The notes beneath the pieces are model-generated. The model was not told the origin of the DNA, did no database searches, and saw nothing but the letters and a program-made list of their open reading frames with translations. 64,000 bases of DNA from Fidelibacterota bacterium (lineage in GTDB: Bacteria > Fidelibacterota > Fidelibacteria > Fidelibacterales > Fidelibacteraceae), in the NCBI GenBank assembly GCA_030156395.1, contig JASGMP010000002.1, positions 1-64,000 on the forward strand, given 5' to 3'. Positions 62,284 to 64,000 of this stretch are shown here, piece by piece; position 1 is the stretch's first letter; each line of letters opens with the position of its first letter. Both the position numbers and the translations under genes were made by a program.

Positions 62284-64000
62284 TTATGCTTCTTTTTTTT
62301 TCCCAAAATCAGGACTAATGGGCAAATATCGAATCAGCAGAAAGCCGGGTATCGTTGCCAGTACAACCCAGATAAAGAAATTTTGGTAGCCCACAATTTC
62401 CTGAATCCATCCACTAATCATTCCAGGAATCATCATACCCAAAGCCATAAATCCAGTACACAGAGCGTAATGGGCGGTTTTAAACTTACCTTCGGCGACG
62501 GAAATCATGTACAGCATATAGGCGGTAAATCCAAATCCGTAGCCAAATTGTTCAAGGCCGACACAAAAAGCCACAACAAAAGTACTGGTCGGTAGAGCTG
62601 TGGACAAATAGATATAAACAGCATTGGGAATATTCATGGCAATCGTCATCCACCAAATCCAGTATTTGAGTCCATGTTTAGCCGCAGCAAACCCCCCCAG
62701 GATTCCGCCCAGGGTAAGCATAAGAAGACCGACTGTTCCATAGATAAATCCATATTCCTGCGTTGTTAGCCCTAAACCTCCAGCTTCCTGGGCATCCAGA
62801 ATAAAGGGTGCCGCCAGCTTTACCAACTGGGATTCACCCAAGCGGTACAAGAGAAGAAAAGCGATAGATACCCCGATTTTTTCTTTTGTGAAAAAATCTT
62901 TAAAAGTCCCAAAGAAATTCTTCATGAATTCAAGAAAAGAACTTTGTTTTCGTTCTTCCTCTACATCTTTGGGCAGGACAAAGAGGTGATACACGCCAAA
63001 GAACATGAAAAGGGCAAAGAGGACAATAAAGGTAACGGACCAGCTTAGCACAATATTGCCGCTGTTTGCCCCAAAAGTAGCAAATTCCCTTTGATCGAGT
63101 TTGGGATCCAGCTGTATCAACGCCATAGCCGGCTGATCCCAGTTCTCACGGGTAAACACAAAACGGGTACCTTCCACCAAATTGATATTTTTGCTCCCCG
63201 TATTCCGGCCGAAAGTTATCACGACTTCTTCATCATCTTTTTCAGGTGCTTTATTCAGGCGGAAAAAGATGACCCCTATATTGCCTGCTTTTTCAAGAAC
63301 CGGTTTGGGCTTTTGACCGAAACGGTTCTTCAGGGTTTGTTTCAACGGATCTGCTACATGAACAGACCACCAGGAAGGTGATTTTTCCTTCACAACTTGC
63401 TCTTCCTTCGGCTGACCGTGAGCCAGATTCCAAGCCTTTACGGCGGCTTTGATGGAATCTGCCTGAGTTGTAAGGATGGGTTTAGCGTCTATCACCACTT
63501 CTTCAGGCCAACTGACAATCGATAATTCATCTGTGTCATCGATAGTAGGCATATCTTCAACAGTAGCTATGGTATGTACCTCTGGAGAGACATCGGAATA
63601 TACTTTCAATTCAACAGAATCCAATCCGCTGTTACTTTCAATAAAACCAGCCAGAATAATCAATAATCCTTGTCCCGTCAACATGGCAAAACGGTAAAAA
63701 GTATTTCGGATCCCAACAAACCAGGCTTGTTGATGCTGGTCCAGGCCGATCATATACAGCCCGTCCGCCGCAATATCATGGGTGGCGGAGCTGAAAGCCA
63801 TAAGCCAGAAAATGCCTAGGGTGATTTTAAAGAAATTCGGCATAGGTATGGTAAGGGCAATACTGCCCAAAGCGGCACCGATAAGAAATTGCATGGCAAG
63901 GACCCAGAACCGCTTTGTTTTCAACACATCCACAATGGGACTCCAGAAAGGTTTTATCACCCATGGCAAATAGAGCCAACTGGTATAAAGGGCAATTTCA
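62284..64000 (-). CDS. PAT/AmpG-like MFS transporter with large periplasmic insert (N-terminus outside window)
   Basis: At least 571 codons, open through the right edge: codons before the apparent first Met read EIALYTSWLYLPWVIKPFW, the end of TM2 in the PAT (peptide-acetyl-CoA transporter) group, so the true start is beyond 64000. TM3-TM5 follow (FWVLAMQFLIGAALG, SSATHDIAADGLYMIG, FYRFAMLTGQGLLIILAGF). An insert of about 185 residues (about 113-300 of the visible frame), largely acidic and strand-like, sits in the TM5-TM6 loop, and then TM6-TM12 run to ISPDFGKKKEA. Related proteins move muropeptides or sugars. Stop is 30 bases from the palindrome. Confidence 0.82.
   Translation of the reverse strand, partial: EIALYTSWLYLPWVIKPFWSPIVDVLKTKRFWVLAMQFLIGAALGSIALTIPMPNFFKITLGIFWLMAFSSATHDIAADGLYMIGLDQHQQAWFVGIRNTFYRFAMLTGQGLLIILAGFIESNSGLDSVELKVYSDVSPEVHTIATVEDMPTIDDTDELSIVSWPEEVVIDAKPILTTQADSIKAAVKAWNLAHGQPKEEQVVKEKSPSWWSVHVADPLKQTLKNRFGQKPKPVLEKAGNIGVIFFRLNKAPEKDDEEVVITFGRNTGSKNINLVEGTRFVFTRENWDQPAMALIQLDPKLDQREFATFGANSGNIVLSWSVTFIVLFALFMFFGVYHLFVLPKDVEEERKQSSFLEFMKNFFGTFKDFFTKEKIGVSIAFLLLYRLGESQLVKLAAPFILDAQEAGGLGLTTQEYGFIYGTVGLLMLTLGGILGGFAAAKHGLKYWIWWMTIAMNIPNAVYIYLSTALPTSTFVVAFCVGLEQFGYGFGFTAYMLYMISVAEGKFKTAHYALCTGFMALGMMIPGMISGWIQEIVGYQNFFIWVVLATIPGFLLIRYLPISPDFGKKKEA

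Overview
The window reads as chromosomal DNA of a Gram-negative, probably anaerobic bacterium from the FCB side of the tree (Bacteroidota/Chlorobiota/Fibrobacterota relatives such as Marinimicrobia or Calditrichota). The phylum is an inference. Supporting it are outer-membrane beta-barrels, lipoproteins with clear lipoboxes, a TPR lipoprotein starting CAYFNTFYNAK, a B12-dependent (class II) ribonucleotide reductase, an electron-bifurcating type ETF/dehydrogenase operon, and strong Shine-Dalgarno sites with ordinary TTGACA/TATAAT-type promoters. The last two argue against Bacteroidota in the strict sense. Gene density is high, both strands are used, and there is no phage, insertion sequence, CRISPR array, rRNA or tRNA that I can see.

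Layout. 0.2-11.2 kb (+, except one GNAT gene): DUF1232 protein, malQ, hflK-hflC, a 1-Cys peroxiredoxin behind a palindrome, a decayed TIGR02206-type membrane-protein pseudogene, eno, an FtsB/DivIC protein, a putative outer-membrane barrel, a YgjV-like protein and an inositol-phosphatase. 11.2-15.4 kb (-): RlpA-like lipoprotein, TPR lipoprotein and two tandem exported proteins that look like amidohydrolases stripped of their metal site. 15.5-19.4 kb (-): the classic ffh-rpsP-khpA-rimM-trmD-rplS operon, with promoter and terminator visible. 19.5-24.8 kb (-): a signalling cluster of TPR protein, double-GAF pseudo-kinase, REC-histidine kinase and REC-helical protein. 25.2-29.6 kb (-): mdh, rplU-rpmA, corA, DUF975, EEP phosphatase. 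29.6-30.5 kb: a gene-free island of tandem 7-mers and 9-mers, hairpins and a ~205-bp dispersed repeat whose second copy lies at 39.6-39.9 kb. 30.5-39.4 kb: nucleotide-sugar dehydrogenase, MTA/SAH-type deaminase, MauE-rhodanese pair, DUF1015-serA, divergent serB, prfC. 39.9-44.0 kb (-): nrdJ, TSCPD protein, dut and nitroreductase behind a tandem NrdR box. 44.3-54.7 kb: small zinc-ribbon/DUF3467 genes, PAP2, STAS, rmuC, ADH-dgt-lipB, DUF1460, esterase and two outer-membrane-protein-like genes. 54.9-58.7 kb: a 1280-residue surface protein built from a higher-order repeat. 58.8-62.2 kb: etfB-etfA-FAD dehydrogenase (LctBCD-like). 62.3-64.0 kb: a PAT/AmpG-like transporter cut by the window end.

How genes fit together. 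Nucleotide supply (NrdJ, TSCPD protein, dUTPase) is one operon under apparent NrdR control. Serine synthesis is represented by divergent serA and serB, with DUF1015 beside serA. Carbon and energy genes (enolase, malate dehydrogenase, the LctBCD-like module, glucanotransferase) fit fermentative or anaerobic respiratory metabolism. The least explained items are the amidohydrolase-like pair, the pseudo-kinase signalling cluster, the super-repeat surface protein and the repeat islands, whose heptamer arrays sit in the same orientation upstream of two unrelated genes.
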